Source of the DNA: Pycnococcus provasolii
Lineage: Eukaryota > Chlorophyta > Pseudoscourfieldiophyceae > Pseudoscourfieldiales > Pycnococcaceae
Reading direction: 5' to 3'
Assembly: GCA_938743325.2 (NCBI GenBank)
Contig: OW568898.1
Span: forward strand, 189 to 64,188
DNA length: 64,000 nucleotides
Within the stretch, counting starts at the first letter, position 1; the number at the start of each line of letters is the position of its first letter. The position numbers were made by a program, and so were the translations under genes. A model generated the notes under the pieces. That model had not been told where the DNA came from. It saw nothing but the letters and a program-made list of their open reading frames with translations, and searched no databases. Positions 54,901-64,000 of this stretch are shown here, in pieces.

Positions 54901-56078
54901 CAGCCACTGTGGTGCTGCTCTTCTACATCGCGACGTACATCACCGTGTCGGCGTGTATGCGATCGACACCACTCATCAAGTACATCGAGGATGATGAGCA
55001 CAACAAGAATGGACGATGGCGATCGAGCCGCTTTGCGAAGCCGGACTTTGCCGCTCGCTTCGGGGCACCTCTCGCCGCCATGCGTGGTCCAAGACGAGAC
55101 GACGAGCACAACGACAAGGCGTGGATGATCCCCTACGCGGTGGCTGGTCCCTCGCTGTGGTGCGCGGCAGCCGCCTCTCTTGCGATTGGGGGTGCCGCCC
55201 ACGCGGATCACAACCGCCGAGCTGTGGGTGCTTTGTTTGCGGGCTGCATCATGGTTGTGGACGCGTTGCTCGCCGCGATCACTCGCCCAATGCATACGTT
55301 TTTGAGCAACTTCGTGGGTGTACTTGCGACGATCTGCATCTTCGTGGGTTTCTTTTTGCACGCAGTGTTCTTCCTCGGCGATGCTCGAGATGAAAGGTAT
55401 GAGAGGTATGGCGTAGGCATTCACCTCGCCGCGGTGATCTTGATGACGATGCTTGAGCTTTATCTGTTGCTTCGTGCGCTATGGATTTCTTGCACAAAAA
55501 AGCGGGCCAAGGAAGATCAGTCGACTGTGCAGGATAAACAATCATTTGCGGCACCTGCACCAGAACGGGAAATCATGTGCACACATCAACTCAACGATAC
55601 AGATATGGTATATACAGATACTGGTATTTCCGATAACCAACCACATCAAACGTGGTCTGCAGTGAAATCTTGGTACGCAAACTTTTCAAAGATTCAGAAG
55701 CATTCCGTCTTTAATCGGCTTGTGAGTTTGCGTGGGAGGGTGTCTCCACGCTCGCAGGAACGAGCCCAAGAAGTTTCTCCGCCTTCTCCAGACTCGTCGA
55801 TTCCTTCTCATCTATTGCTCAAAACGCTAACCATCGTGAACGGCGTGCATTCTCATCCGGCCAATGGTAATGTTACTCCTAGTGAAAGTCCTGCTCGACT
55901 GCGTCCTGCTCCGGTCACTCCTCGTGAACAAGACGGCGTACTTTCTCATGAAATGGTAAGTATCCCGCAGATCGAGACAGGTATCGATCTCTCGACTGGC
56001 AAGGGTTCGACAAGTTTTAATACCAGTTCAACAAATGAGACGAACGGACTTGCATATGGCCGATTTCATTTTTTTTAA
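47475..56078 (+). CDS. Giant beta-helix/Pro-rich/multi-span surface protein, paralogue 2
   Basis: This 2867-residue protein begins MSAAASSWLLKVPHARGYGV with a signal peptide ending before VPRSFYVDPN. It has the same order as paralogue 1: Cys module, beta-helix region, Fn3-like, P-domain-like, SPPPP rods alternating with three Ig-like modules, then about seven membrane spans (residues about 2340-2680) and a tail of about 190 residues. Long stretches are almost identical to paralogue 1. Patches differ, and the signal peptide and tail are unrelated. The first Pro-rich rod is longer and carries an inserted second copy of the Cys module (about residues 1239-1294). It has Asn-X-Ser/Thr sites for N-glycosylation. 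The function is not known; a cell-surface receptor or matrix protein is inferred. Confidence 0.85.
51190..51355 (+). repeat. Duplicated Cys-rich module inside Pro-rich rod
   Basis: This 165-bp stretch matches the N-terminal module of paralogue 1 (37724-37889) with only a few changes, in frame, flanked on both sides by CCGCCGAGCCC-type Pro codons. It shares CTCGGATACAGG and CTGGACGCTG with paralogue 1 rather than with the N-terminus of its own gene. Confidence 0.9.
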
Positions 56079-57187
56079 AAAGATAAAATATACCGCACTG
56101 ACTACTTTTTAATATAAATTTATATTATATTCGCTCGTGACGAAAGAGAACCCCATCCCAACTGCGCACGTTGCCGACCTGGTCCACCAGAACATGTCCT
56201 CGCCCCCAGCATGGTGCAAGGAAATAGATAGGGGTTTGGATCTTAGAAACTGATCAAAAACCATCGATTGGGGTTTTGCTGCGTGACACGTGTTCCCGAA
56301 ATCTCGACCACTTAGATGTGATTTTAAGCTAAGTGGGCCGGCGTGCACGACGTGCCGAAGACCTCGCGCACGACATCCGACAACGCACACACCGTCACAC
56401 CATCCAGTCACCTCGCTCGCCGTACGAAAAAGTTTGTGTAAAATTCTATTTAATATATAATTCATGAATCATCATGATCAAAGTAAAATAAGGTCTTTGT
56501 TTTTGCATGGTACTCCTCGCAGATTAAAAAAAACTATTTAGTCGCCCGGTATTAGGTCGGAGGCAAGTACCGGTCCCCCTTTTTTTGAGCTTAAACACGT
56601 TTCGCTTATGTGCGAAAAAATGAATAATATAAGCGAAACCCGATTCTCATAAATAATTTTTTTCTCTTAATTATTTTTTAAGCGAAAAATGAAAAACCCG
56701 ATTTTCGCTTCTGCCAGTACACCCTACTAATTACTTACACACAAGATAATAGATACAAGTGAGTATTATGTCTTTTTTTGCAATATATTATTATATAATA
56801 TGCGAATTATTATTATTATGTACCGAAAAAATAAAAATTTCACATTTGTTTTTTAAGTTTGATACAACATCAACTTATGCATAATTAGATCGTATCGTTG
56901 TATACATAAAAAATACATGTTGGAAGCACTTACTACGGCGCAGATGACGCAATCTGCCATAACCCTAGTAGTAGGCTAGTAGTAACCCTAGCCCGAATCC
57001 GTAGCCCTAGACGTAACCCTAGGTACATGGTCCGGACACGGCATCGATCGTCGTGACTCGTAATGGACCTTTTGGAAACGGACCTGCATTGATTGACCAT
57101 CATGCCGGTCACTGGTGCACAGTTGGGAGATATGTACAGACATAACAGGGTTTTTAATGTATATATTTTACACAGGACATGATTCTT
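56079..57187. other. AT-rich intergenic region
   Basis: This 1.1-kb stretch, especially about 56440-56930, is much more AT-rich than the rest of the window and contains partly repeated AAGCGAAA/AACCCGATT motifs. Degenerate telomere-like CCCTAG/AACCCTAG words lie at about 56960-57030. No gene is seen. Confidence 0.7.
57168..57172 (-). terminator. TGTAA polyadenylation-like signal (SPOUT-like gene)
   Basis: On the minus strand TGTAA occurs 15 nt after the stop of the gene at 57188-59032. Confidence 0.45.
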
Positions 57188-59032
57188 TTATACACTACTG
57201 AACAGAACGTCAAGAGCTGGAAGTAGACGCCGCCCGCAGTGCCATTGTTGCAGCACGGCATATGCTGCGCCAGGGACACATTTCCAACCAACGCGCGTGA
57301 TGCGTGCTTGCGCGAATGCCGCGCCGCCCTCCTCGGCGACCCGCCTTGCCAAATGAGGCGTCCCACCGGTAACGACGACAACAGATGCAGGTTTCCTTGT
57401 CTCCGCAGTTGATGGACAAGCCTGATCGACAAGGGCATGCAAAGCCGTTCCCTCGTCGTGTTCTCCAAGACCCATCCACAAAACGCGCGCACGTTTGTAC
57501 CTTGAAATTTCCGAACCAAGGGCTTCGTCAACGCTGGCTGCCGCAATCAAGGGCTCCGCCGCAAGTGCCTCAATCACCTGAAATTCACAAGGCGCCGCCT
57601 GATGTCGTTCGGCCATGCGTCTTACGAGGCGTCGCCCACTTACCGTGATGCGAGCACCATCCTCGAAAGCGAGCGTCAGGCGCGGTTTCATGCCATGATC
57701 GTCGCGATCGCTGTCATCATCTGCGCTCTGGTCATCCTTACTCGCCCTTGCAGCCTCGCTCGCGATGCGCGATCGCCACAGGCACCACACGGCAGCCTGA
57801 ATTGCAGGGTGCAGGTCGTCGCGCGTGCTCTCGTCCACCCCAAGGCGAGACGACGGGAAAGGAAGCATCATCACGAGATGCAGCCGGAATGATTTTGTTT
57901 TTTTCGGTTCTCCCGCATCCGCCATTGCCGCCGCCGCCGCCGCCGCCGCCGACGTCGTTCGATGTCCATCCCACGTCCACCCGCGCAACGGCGCAAGTTT
58001 CTGCACGATTGACGACTCGGATTCCCCGCGTCGCTGTCCGAACAACTGCTGCGTCGCCCTTCGCAGACGTCCCGCGGCATGATGTGCCTGGAGCGAAAGA
58101 ATGATTTTGCTCGTGAATTCTGCCACTCGCCCTAGGTTGGCACCAGCGACGGGCACACCGCGTTGTTTCGCTGCGTTGAAGACGTCGCGCTGTTCTTGCG
58201 TGGTCATGTCGCGCACAGCCCCCAGCACGCAGACGACGTCCGTGATCTGAGAATGTGCCGCTTCGTCGTCCGTCGACGGTCGAGCATCCCAGACGGGCAG
58301 TTCATCTGGATAATCTTCGTGCAGCAGCAGAACGCGTGTTGACGTTGCTGGCAGCTCTCGCAGAACGTAACCAAGCGCGGTACTCATGTCAGAAACTTCT
58401 GCTGCTTTCGTGGAATCTGCGTCCGAGAAGTTGCCTTGATTGTTATTATTTTGAAGTCTGCACCACTCGTCGTGTACTTGCAGAAGTTTATCCTTGTTTG
58501 TTTTCTTCAACAAGGCGTCGACGGAGCTGTTGAGGTGTTGTCTTCTCAAGAAGTCCATCGAGCAGTTGGTTTGGAGGTGCGCGATGAGAGCGCGTTTATC
58601 CAAGGATGCTAACGAGTCAGGAGTTGAAGTTGATGGCAAGCGCTTTGAGGCTGAGACGCACATGACCGCCCCAGCGCGTGACGACGCCGAGCTTGACGAC
58701 GCGGCTGTTCTCCACAGCGCGACGATTTTCTTCTCCGTGGGTACTTTGACGAGAGGCACGAGTTGTATGGAGTTGTGGCACATGAGAGCACCGTCGTCGG
58801 AGAAGAAGATGTGCAGGCCTGAGAATTGCTGCTGCGAGGAAGAGCGCTCTTGAGCCTGTTGAGTAGGAGCCCCCGTCCCATGCTCATGAGGTGTTGTGAG
58901 TGCAAATAGCGACGCTGAGACACACCTCACGAGCGCATCCCGTCGTCCCCACCACTGCGTCGCATCCCTATAGGGCTGGAACGAATCTGGGGAGGCGACA
59001 CCGCCTGAGAGAAGCAGGTAGTGGAGACGCAT
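57188..59032 (-). CDS. Unrecognised protein with two SPOUT/TrmY-like halves
   Basis: This 614-residue soluble protein has no signal peptide. Its N-terminal half has WGRRDALVRCVSASLFAL, LHIFFSDDGALMC and, later, ITDVVCVLGAVRDMTTQEQR with GVPVAGANLGRVAEFTSKII. This order recalls TrmY-type SPOUT methyltransferases, which methylate pseudouridine-54 in archaeal tRNA. The C-terminal half appears to repeat the pattern: HPAIQAAVWCLWRSRI, LTLAFEDGARITVSG, then PASVVVVTGGTPHLARRVAE and a final ITRVGWKCVPGAAYAVLQQW. The link to SPOUT proteins rests on weak pattern similarity. The usual conserved knot residues are not clearly present, so catalysis is uncertain. It could instead be an unrelated lineage-specific family. 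The start ATG at 59032 begins MRLHYLLLSGGV. Confidence 0.6.
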   Translation of the reverse strand: MRLHYLLLSGGVASPDSFQPYRDATQWWGRRDALVRCVSASLFALTTPHEHGTGAPTQQAQERSSSQQQFSGLHIFFSDDGALMCHNSIQLVPLVKVPTEKKIVALWRTAASSSSASSRAGAVMCVSASKRLPSTSTPDSLASLDKRALIAHLQTNCSMDFLRRQHLNSSVDALLKKTNKDKLLQVHDEWCRLQNNNNQGNFSDADSTKAAEVSDMSTALGYVLRELPATSTRVLLLHEDYPDELPVWDARPSTDDEAAHSQITDVVCVLGAVRDMTTQEQRDVFNAAKQRGVPVAGANLGRVAEFTSKIILSLQAHHAAGRLRRATQQLFGQRRGESESSIVQKLAPLRGWTWDGHRTTSAAAAAAAAMADAGEPKKTKSFRLHLVMMLPFPSSRLGVDESTRDDLHPAIQAAVWCLWRSRIASEAARASKDDQSADDDSDRDDHGMKPRLTLAFEDGARITVSGRRLVRRMAERHQAAPCEFQVIEALAAEPLIAAASVDEALGSEISRYKRARVLWMGLGEHDEGTALHALVDQACPSTAETRKPASVVVVTGGTPHLARRVAEEGGAAFAQARITRVGWKCVPGAAYAVLQQWHCGRRLLPALDVLFSSV

Positions 59033-60422
59033 ATTTTTAAGCTAGAGGAGCATATTCACCACCACCGTGGAGATTTCGGACGGAGGGAGTGAGCACAAGT
59101 GACTGAGGCGATGTAAGGAGGCTCAACAAGACTCGCACGGCTGCTTTCGCCGTTGCTCGCCCTCACCTAATACGCCCAGACTCGCCCGGCTACGCCGTTG
59201 CTCGCACGAGTGACGCTGGCGCTGCTGACGTGGATGACGCCGCCACAGAATCACAGGGGACAGGGGAAGTTTTAAGGAGTCACACGGAACCCCAAACCGA
59301 ACGGAACGGAACAACGGGCGAAGGGGGTCGCAGGGGTCGTCGCGTTAGGGTTTTGTGCACCTGTTCCAAACCTAGCTTAGGGTTAACTATCGTAACTTTT
59401 CCTTCTTCTCTTCGGCTTGGTTCTCTTCCATTCAGCCCTTCCTCCTTTCAAAGAGGACCCTAAGGCCTAACTTATCGTAGTGGACTAAGGTTAGCCTTCC
59501 TACGGTTAGTCTATGGTGGGGTGGTGTGAGCTCACGTACTGTACTGTATGTGCGTTGCCCTTCGACCTACCGTAGAGGTTTTTATAGGTACAGTAGGGCG
59601 AAGCGTGGCACGTCGAAGTACCAAAGGCAAACAACCTTCCTTATGCCAGGCCAAATTGCCAGATGCGAATCCCATACCAAACTTTGCCAGACAACAATGC
59701 TAGTGAGTCAAGACAGACAGAACAATGTTTTTCAAGAGTCGACTCACCCATCTGTGCACCGTCGATGCATCTCTCTCAAGATTTCCCAGAGGCGATGCAC
59801 GGTCGAGGAGAAATGGGAGCTGGCCCCCATGGAAGGGCAAGTTGTCACCAATCCAAGGCACCAAGGCCAAGGCACCAAATTTGGGGCGGGAGGAATGGAG
59901 GGTGCTGGTGGCCTCTCCTTTTCGCGAGAGTTGGCATCGAAACCTTGCAACTTGGGAAAGCAAGGCCAGCAAGTGAGTGAGTCTCTTGAAAGTCGGGGTT
60001 CATTCATGTTCATGAGAGAGCGGTTGTGGTACCTTACAAGCAACTTACTTCCAAGAAACACTCAAAGGTTGGCGCTCAACCACTCAACCACTCACTCAAC
60101 CACTCACTCACTCCACGACCGAATTTCAGGTTACGTACTCGGCGGATCGGGTTTCCAAGGCATTTGCATTTGGACGGACGGTGCACATTGGTGGGTGGCA
60201 CACGCACGGCCTTTCCCTTCCCTTTCCCTGCTCAGGCTCAGCTCGGCCGCCCAACGAGCTCGAGGGAGGGAGGGAGGGAGGCTCAACGTCTCTCCCCTCG
60301 GCCCCGGCCATTGCCTCGAAGAAGGACTGGTGGCCGGCATGGGCCGCAGCACCTCTCTCGGCTCCACGGGAGTAGTGGTAGTCTCAAGAAGACCTCTTGC
60401 GGGTCTCTTGGGCACCTCATCC
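59033..60422. other. Intergenic region between divergent genes
   Basis: It has the inverted GGGCGAG repeats (59127-59210), single TTAGGG words near 59345 and 59382, and a CTCAACCACT tandem tract at about 60078-60115. No gene is seen. Confidence 0.6.
59127..59210 (-). repeat. GGGCGAG upstream repeat, inverted copies
   Basis: On the minus strand two units read GTGCGAGCAACGGCGTAGCC GGGCGAGTCT and GGGCGAGCAACGGCG ... CAGCCGTGCGAGTCTTGTTG. They match 46821-46860 and 46986-47022. They lie about 95-180 bp upstream of the minus-strand gene start at 59032, in its sense orientation. Confidence 0.88.
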
Positions 60423-63400
60423 ATGTGGGGGTCTTTCATGCTTAGCCTTGTGCTACTGTTATCCTTGGGAGTCTTGCAGTTGGCATCTGCGTCGCACTTC
60501 AGGTACGGATCCATCCACTACTGGCCGACGTCGCCGACGAACGTCACCTTCAAGCTCGACTTCGTGTTCCGCCGAGACTACGAGTGGGGGCGGTACTTCC
60601 AGGAGACGTGGTCGAACGAAACTTCCAGTTCAGGCGACCCCATCTTCAAGTACGGCGGCGTCGACGGCGGGCCAGATCCGCCGCCGAACGACCCGACGAT
60701 GACGTACCAGAGGGTCTTCGCGAACTTTGACAAGGTGAACTACCACATCAGGCTCACCGCGGGAGTTCGCGTCGAAAACATCCCGCTCGCACAGCGGGGG
60801 GGACGCATCTGCAACCACTGGCTCGACGAAGGATACGCGCCGCTCTGCAAACCCAACCAGCCGGTGAAGGTGTGCAAGAGCCGAACCGTCGTGACGACCA
60901 AAGATGCGAACGGCGATCTCGTCATCGACGTGACGAAAAGCCCCTACGAACCCGTCGACTGCTGCGCTGCCAAAACGTGGCCGGCGGAGGAGAGGCAGTA
61001 CTACTGCGCTGAGACGAAAGAGACGCACGGATTCTTCTTTGGCGACGGCGACTTTTCGCCACTCGACATGAAGGTGGAGCGAACCGTCCTGCCCGTCAAC
61101 GCCATCAAGGGAAGTGCCCTCGTGAGTCACAGGTATCCCGCAGCCACGGACGCGTCGAACGGAAACCTGCCGTACAAGGCGTTCTTCACCATGGGAAACC
61201 GCCTCACGTACCTGAACAACAACGCGCGTGGACGCATCCGCCTCGAGGTTGACGTCGAGATCGCGTGGAACGGGATCTCGAACGAGCCGAACAACGTCTC
61301 ACCCATCGCCACTTCGATTCCCATTCTCCCTGTTCCGTACACGTCGCGAGGGAGCAACTTCGCGCGCTTCTCCATCAGCGCGTACGATCCTGACGTGTTC
61401 AACCGAATCGGAAGCACCTTCGGGACGGTTCAGCAGGAGCTGAACTACGAGCTCGCGCCGCTCACGGGATACGGAGGCCAGATCGCGCACTGCATCTCCG
61501 ACGGAAGGGCGACTTGCCTGGAGGAGCCTTACGACTTCAGGGACAAGAACCAGTTCGTGTACTCGAAGGCGAACTACACGGAGCGCCGCAACTACATGAT
61601 CCAGAAGTACTGCCAGGGCGATTGCTCCAAGTGCCCGAAGTCGTGCAGCGGAACGCTCGACCAGGTTGGCGGCCGCCCCGGCGTCGGAGGCGACTCGTAC
61701 GGCGACGGGCACTCGTTCTACATCAACGGCGCGAACCAGCGCATGATGGACACGTACGAGTGGGACCGGTGCTTCGACTGCGAGAAGTACCCCGCGTGGG
61801 ACGACGCCGTCAACCTGCCCGGGCCGCCGAAGGACCTCTACCTCGACCGCATTCGCGGCGAAGTGCTCTGGGAAACGGGCTCGATGGAGTTCGAAACGGA
61901 CGCGTCGGCGTACCCCGACCAGTCAACGATCACCGACTCGCGGCTGGCGGAGTTCAGCCTGAGTCAGGACGAGTCGTACTTCGGCACCGGCAAGATTTAC
62001 TGCGGCGACAACGGCAAGCTGCCGTGGAAGCCCGACGACCAAGGATCGACGTCAGGATGTATCAACAAGGACGTCGCGAAGAAGGGAAAGCGAAGCGGAT
62101 ACTACAACCTCGTGGTTAGTATTAAGAGCAGATCCAACCCGCGCGACGTGCAAAATACGAACATGATCTCCGTGCCTCTCGACTTCCTTCTGTACCTCTA
62201 CCCGCCGATGCACTACTGCGGCAGGAAGTGCCAGAACGATGTGCGAAAGGCGGGAATCAGGACGTTCGCGGACCCCGACGGCCACTATGGCTTCTCTGAC
62301 AAGGAGCTCGAAGCAAAAGACGCGGATTTGGCTCAATCGAACTTTCCGGATCTGACCAAACCCGCCGGCTACGGCACTGGAAGCTGTACCATCTGCGGTG
62401 GAGGAACGAGTCTGCCGCGATCGCTGGATGCGAAAGATGCAAGCTACTGCTCACCTGACCCCAGCGACTACAAGTGCAGCCCCGCCGCGAACACGCAAAC
62501 CTACATCAAGAAAGGATTTTGCCCCGGCGTCCGTGTTGACCGCATCGTCAAGGGCGACTACCCGTTCGACACCACGAGGTGGTCCGGTGGTAACGCCACG
62601 GAGATGTACGCCGCGCCGAGGCAGACGTCCAAGACAGGGTTTGGCCTTTACGACGATCGCGTGCTCAATTCTCTCTTTACTGCATCTGCTAGATCGGAAG
62701 ATCAAAACGAAACGACGGTGTGGACACACAACGAAAACGTCTTGAGCCCGAAACAGGGTATGTACTACTTCGGCAAGGATTCTGAGTACGGGCAGTACTT
62801 CGGTGGATGCGATCAACCAAAGGCGTCCACCTCGACGTCGATGGAGAGCTACATCGTCCCCACCGTTGGCGCGTGCTACATCAACACCGCACCATACTTC
62901 GTGTACGACGACTCGTACGAGAAGCTTGGGGACCGCACGCCGCTCCCGCATCCAAACGAGGCTGCGATCTACGCGCCCACGGCCCGCATTAACCACCTGA
63001 AGGGAACCACCGCGACATTCTCGCTCGTCGCGGCGGATGACGACAGCTGCGTTGAGCTCGGTATCATGTCTACTGGCATGTACAGGAATGTCGGCATGGA
63101 TTTCCTCTCAGTGCCGGAGATGGTGGCCGATCCTAGGCCTGACGCCTTGCCCGAAGGTCATCTCGTGAAGAGGACATTCAGGTGGAGGGTTTTGGTCAAT
63201 AAAGGCACCTACGACTCGACTACCTGCCTCGGACAAAAGGACAACTGGGCTATCGATGGTGGGGGCACAGCTTACGTTTGCGATAGCGTGAGCGACCCTT
63301 CGCAGGACATACGCCCGGCTACCGCCGTCACGTGCTACTACCCCTTCGATAAATACATCGTTGGCAAGCTGACGTGCGTGCGCATCAAGTTCGTCGACGA

Positions 63401-64000
63401 CCGCCCGCTGCACTTCCGCGACGGTCGCGACTACCTTTCAAATCAGTTCAACCAGGAGTACAGGATCATTCCCGGGGTCCTCGGATCCGACCAGGATCAG
63501 ATCACGGGTACGCCGAGTGACGGAACCCGCTTCTCGGTGGCGGCGGGAACCGAGCTGTTGATCCCGCTCCCGTCGCGATTGACGGGCTTCGGCGACGACA
63601 TCACCACGTACGTTACCTCGGGCAACCTGCCGCCTGGCGCGACGTTCACGACCACGAATACGTCAACATCAAAGAACTCGTTCGAGCTGGTGACGGTGAA
63701 CGGTCTTCCGGGCATCAAGACGTCAGACGCGTCGTACGCGGCCATCAAGTACACGCCTGAGCGAGGCGAGGAGTGCGAGTACCGCTTCTGCGTGACCGCC
63801 TCCGGTCAGAATCTCCGCGGCGCCTCGATCATGGCGTCTACGATTCCATTTAACGCAGCCGATGCCAAGACTGACACGCGATGTTTCGAGGTTCTCGTCA
63901 CGGACAGCGTCGCGCAGTTTTCCGGAGCGCCGAGCTCGGCACTTACGGCGGACAGCGTGCTTACATCGATCGGGTCCACGTGCGGCGTGACGATGAGCGC
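60423..64000 (+). CDS. Giant secreted protein, N-terminal part (runs off right edge)
   Basis: The frame is open from 60423 to the end of the window, giving at least 1192 residues with no stop or evident intron. I chose the ATG at 60423 because MWGSFMLSLVLLLSLGVLQL plus ASA forms a signal peptide just before SHFRYGSIHYW. An in-frame ATG at 60339 would add 28 residues, and one at 60438 is also possible. The mature start HFRYGSI is a motif I recall from large extracellular proteins of algae and other microbes. Cys-rich segments (CCAAKTW, CQGDCSKCPKSCSG, CGRKCQNDV) and many N-glycosylation sequons follow. Residues about 1035-1120 look cadherin- or Ig-like (VAAGTELLIPLPSRL, NLPPGATFT). No membrane span is seen within the window. 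The function is unknown; an adhesin or matrix protein is inferred. Confidence 0.82.
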   Translation, partial: MWGSFMLSLVLLLSLGVLQLASASHFRYGSIHYWPTSPTNVTFKLDFVFRRDYEWGRYFQETWSNETSSSGDPIFKYGGVDGGPDPPPNDPTMTYQRVFANFDKVNYHIRLTAGVRVENIPLAQRGGRICNHWLDEGYAPLCKPNQPVKVCKSRTVVTTKDANGDLVIDVTKSPYEPVDCCAAKTWPAEERQYYCAETKETHGFFFGDGDFSPLDMKVERTVLPVNAIKGSALVSHRYPAATDASNGNLPYKAFFTMGNRLTYLNNNARGRIRLEVDVEIAWNGISNEPNNVSPIATSIPILPVPYTSRGSNFARFSISAYDPDVFNRIGSTFGTVQQELNYELAPLTGYGGQIAHCISDGRATCLEEPYDFRDKNQFVYSKANYTERRNYMIQKYCQGDCSKCPKSCSGTLDQVGGRPGVGGDSYGDGHSFYINGANQRMMDTYEWDRCFDCEKYPAWDDAVNLPGPPKDLYLDRIRGEVLWETGSMEFETDASAYPDQSTITDSRLAEFSLSQDESYFGTGKIYCGDNGKLPWKPDDQGSTSGCINKDVAKKGKRSGYYNLVVSIKSRSNPRDVQNTNMISVPLDFLLYLYPPMHYCGRKCQNDVRKAGIRTFADPDGHYGFSDKELEAKDADLAQSNFPDLTKPAGYGTGSCTICGGGTSLPRSLDAKDASYCSPDPSDYKCSPAANTQTYIKKGFCPGVRVDRIVKGDYPFDTTRWSGGNATEMYAAPRQTSKTGFGLYDDRVLNSLFTASARSEDQNETTVWTHNENVLSPKQGMYYFGKDSEYGQYFGGCDQPKASTSTSMESYIVPTVGACYINTAPYFVYDDSYEKLGDRTPLPHPNEAAIYAPTARINHLKGTTATFSLVAADDDSCVELGIMSTGMYRNVGMDFLSVPEMVADPRPDALPEGHLVKRTFRWRVLVNKGTYDSTTCLGQKDNWAIDGGGTAYVCDSVSDPSQDIRPATAVTCYYPFDKYIVGKLTCVRIKFVDDRPLHFRDGRDYLSNQFNQEYRIIPGVLGSDQDQITGTPSDGTRFSVAAGTELLIPLPSRLTGFGDDITTYVTSGNLPPGATFTTTNTSTSKNSFELVTVNGLPGIKTSDASYAAIKYTPERGEECEYRFCVTASGQNLRGASIMASTIPFNAADAKTDTRCFEVLVTDSVAQFSGAPSSALTADSVLTSIGSTCGVTMS

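Noticed and set aside
62691-62700. AGATCGGAAG resembling a sequencing adapter
   Set aside because: It continues as ATCAAAAC rather than the adapter sequence and stays in frame within the coding region; a chance match.
1-64000. tRNA, rRNA, integrated virus-like elements or transposases
   Set aside because: I saw no cloverleaf with conserved tRNA boxes, no rRNA segments and no reverse transcriptase, integrase, capsid or transposase motifs in any frame.

Overview
This looks like nuclear DNA of a green alga, probably a compact, intron-poor prasinophyte-type lineage. The evidence is a TLP18.3-type chloroplast photosystem protein, a mitochondrial-type ribosomal protein L3, eukaryotic housekeeping genes (kinesin, 20S proteasome beta-3, NOP14), and giant surface proteins with long Ser-Pro-Pro-Pro stretches like chlorophyte cell-wall and extracellular-matrix proteins. 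TGTAA sits 16-50 nt after several stop codons, as in chlorophyte polyadenylation signals. Only two spliceosomal introns could be placed with confidence (242 and 337 bp). The species cannot be fixed from the sequence alone.

Layout. (i) 1-2855 is a subtelomere-like zone: a minus-strand coding remnant at the left edge, a (CCCTAA)n tract, 12-bp variant telomeric arrays, a duplicated 90-bp unit and no convincing complete gene. (ii) 2856-18682 is one giant gene. Its single intron joins two long open frames into a protein of about 5194 residues with a signal peptide, three nearly identical 238-residue tandem repeats plus a diverged fourth, and one membrane span near the C-terminus. (iii) 20180-36300 is a dense housekeeping block: kinesin-1-like motor (+), TLP18.3 (-), proteasome beta-3 (-), mitochondrial uL3 (+), a sulfotransferase-like protein (-), NOP14 (+), a four-KH RNA-binding protein (-, spliced) and an unrecognised coiled-coil protein (+). 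(iv) 37524-56078 holds two tandem paralogues of about 2704 and 2867 residues. Each has a signal peptide, a Cys-rich module, a beta-helix-like ectodomain, a P-domain-like fold, Ig-like modules separated by Pro-rich rods, and about seven C-terminal membrane spans. (v) 57188-59032 (-) is an unrecognised protein with two SPOUT/TrmY-like halves. (vi) From about 60423 to the right edge runs another giant secreted protein, cut by the window end.

The main themes are a cluster of giant mosaic surface proteins and several families of short dispersed repeats that keep a fixed position and orientation relative to genes. One element of about 145 bp, or part of it, lies just 3' of four genes. A GGGCGAG-type repeat lies upstream of two genes. 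The tandem receptor-like pair shows recent duplication with patchy divergence, unrelated signal peptides and cytosolic tails, and one N-terminal Cys module copied into a Pro-rich spacer of the second gene.
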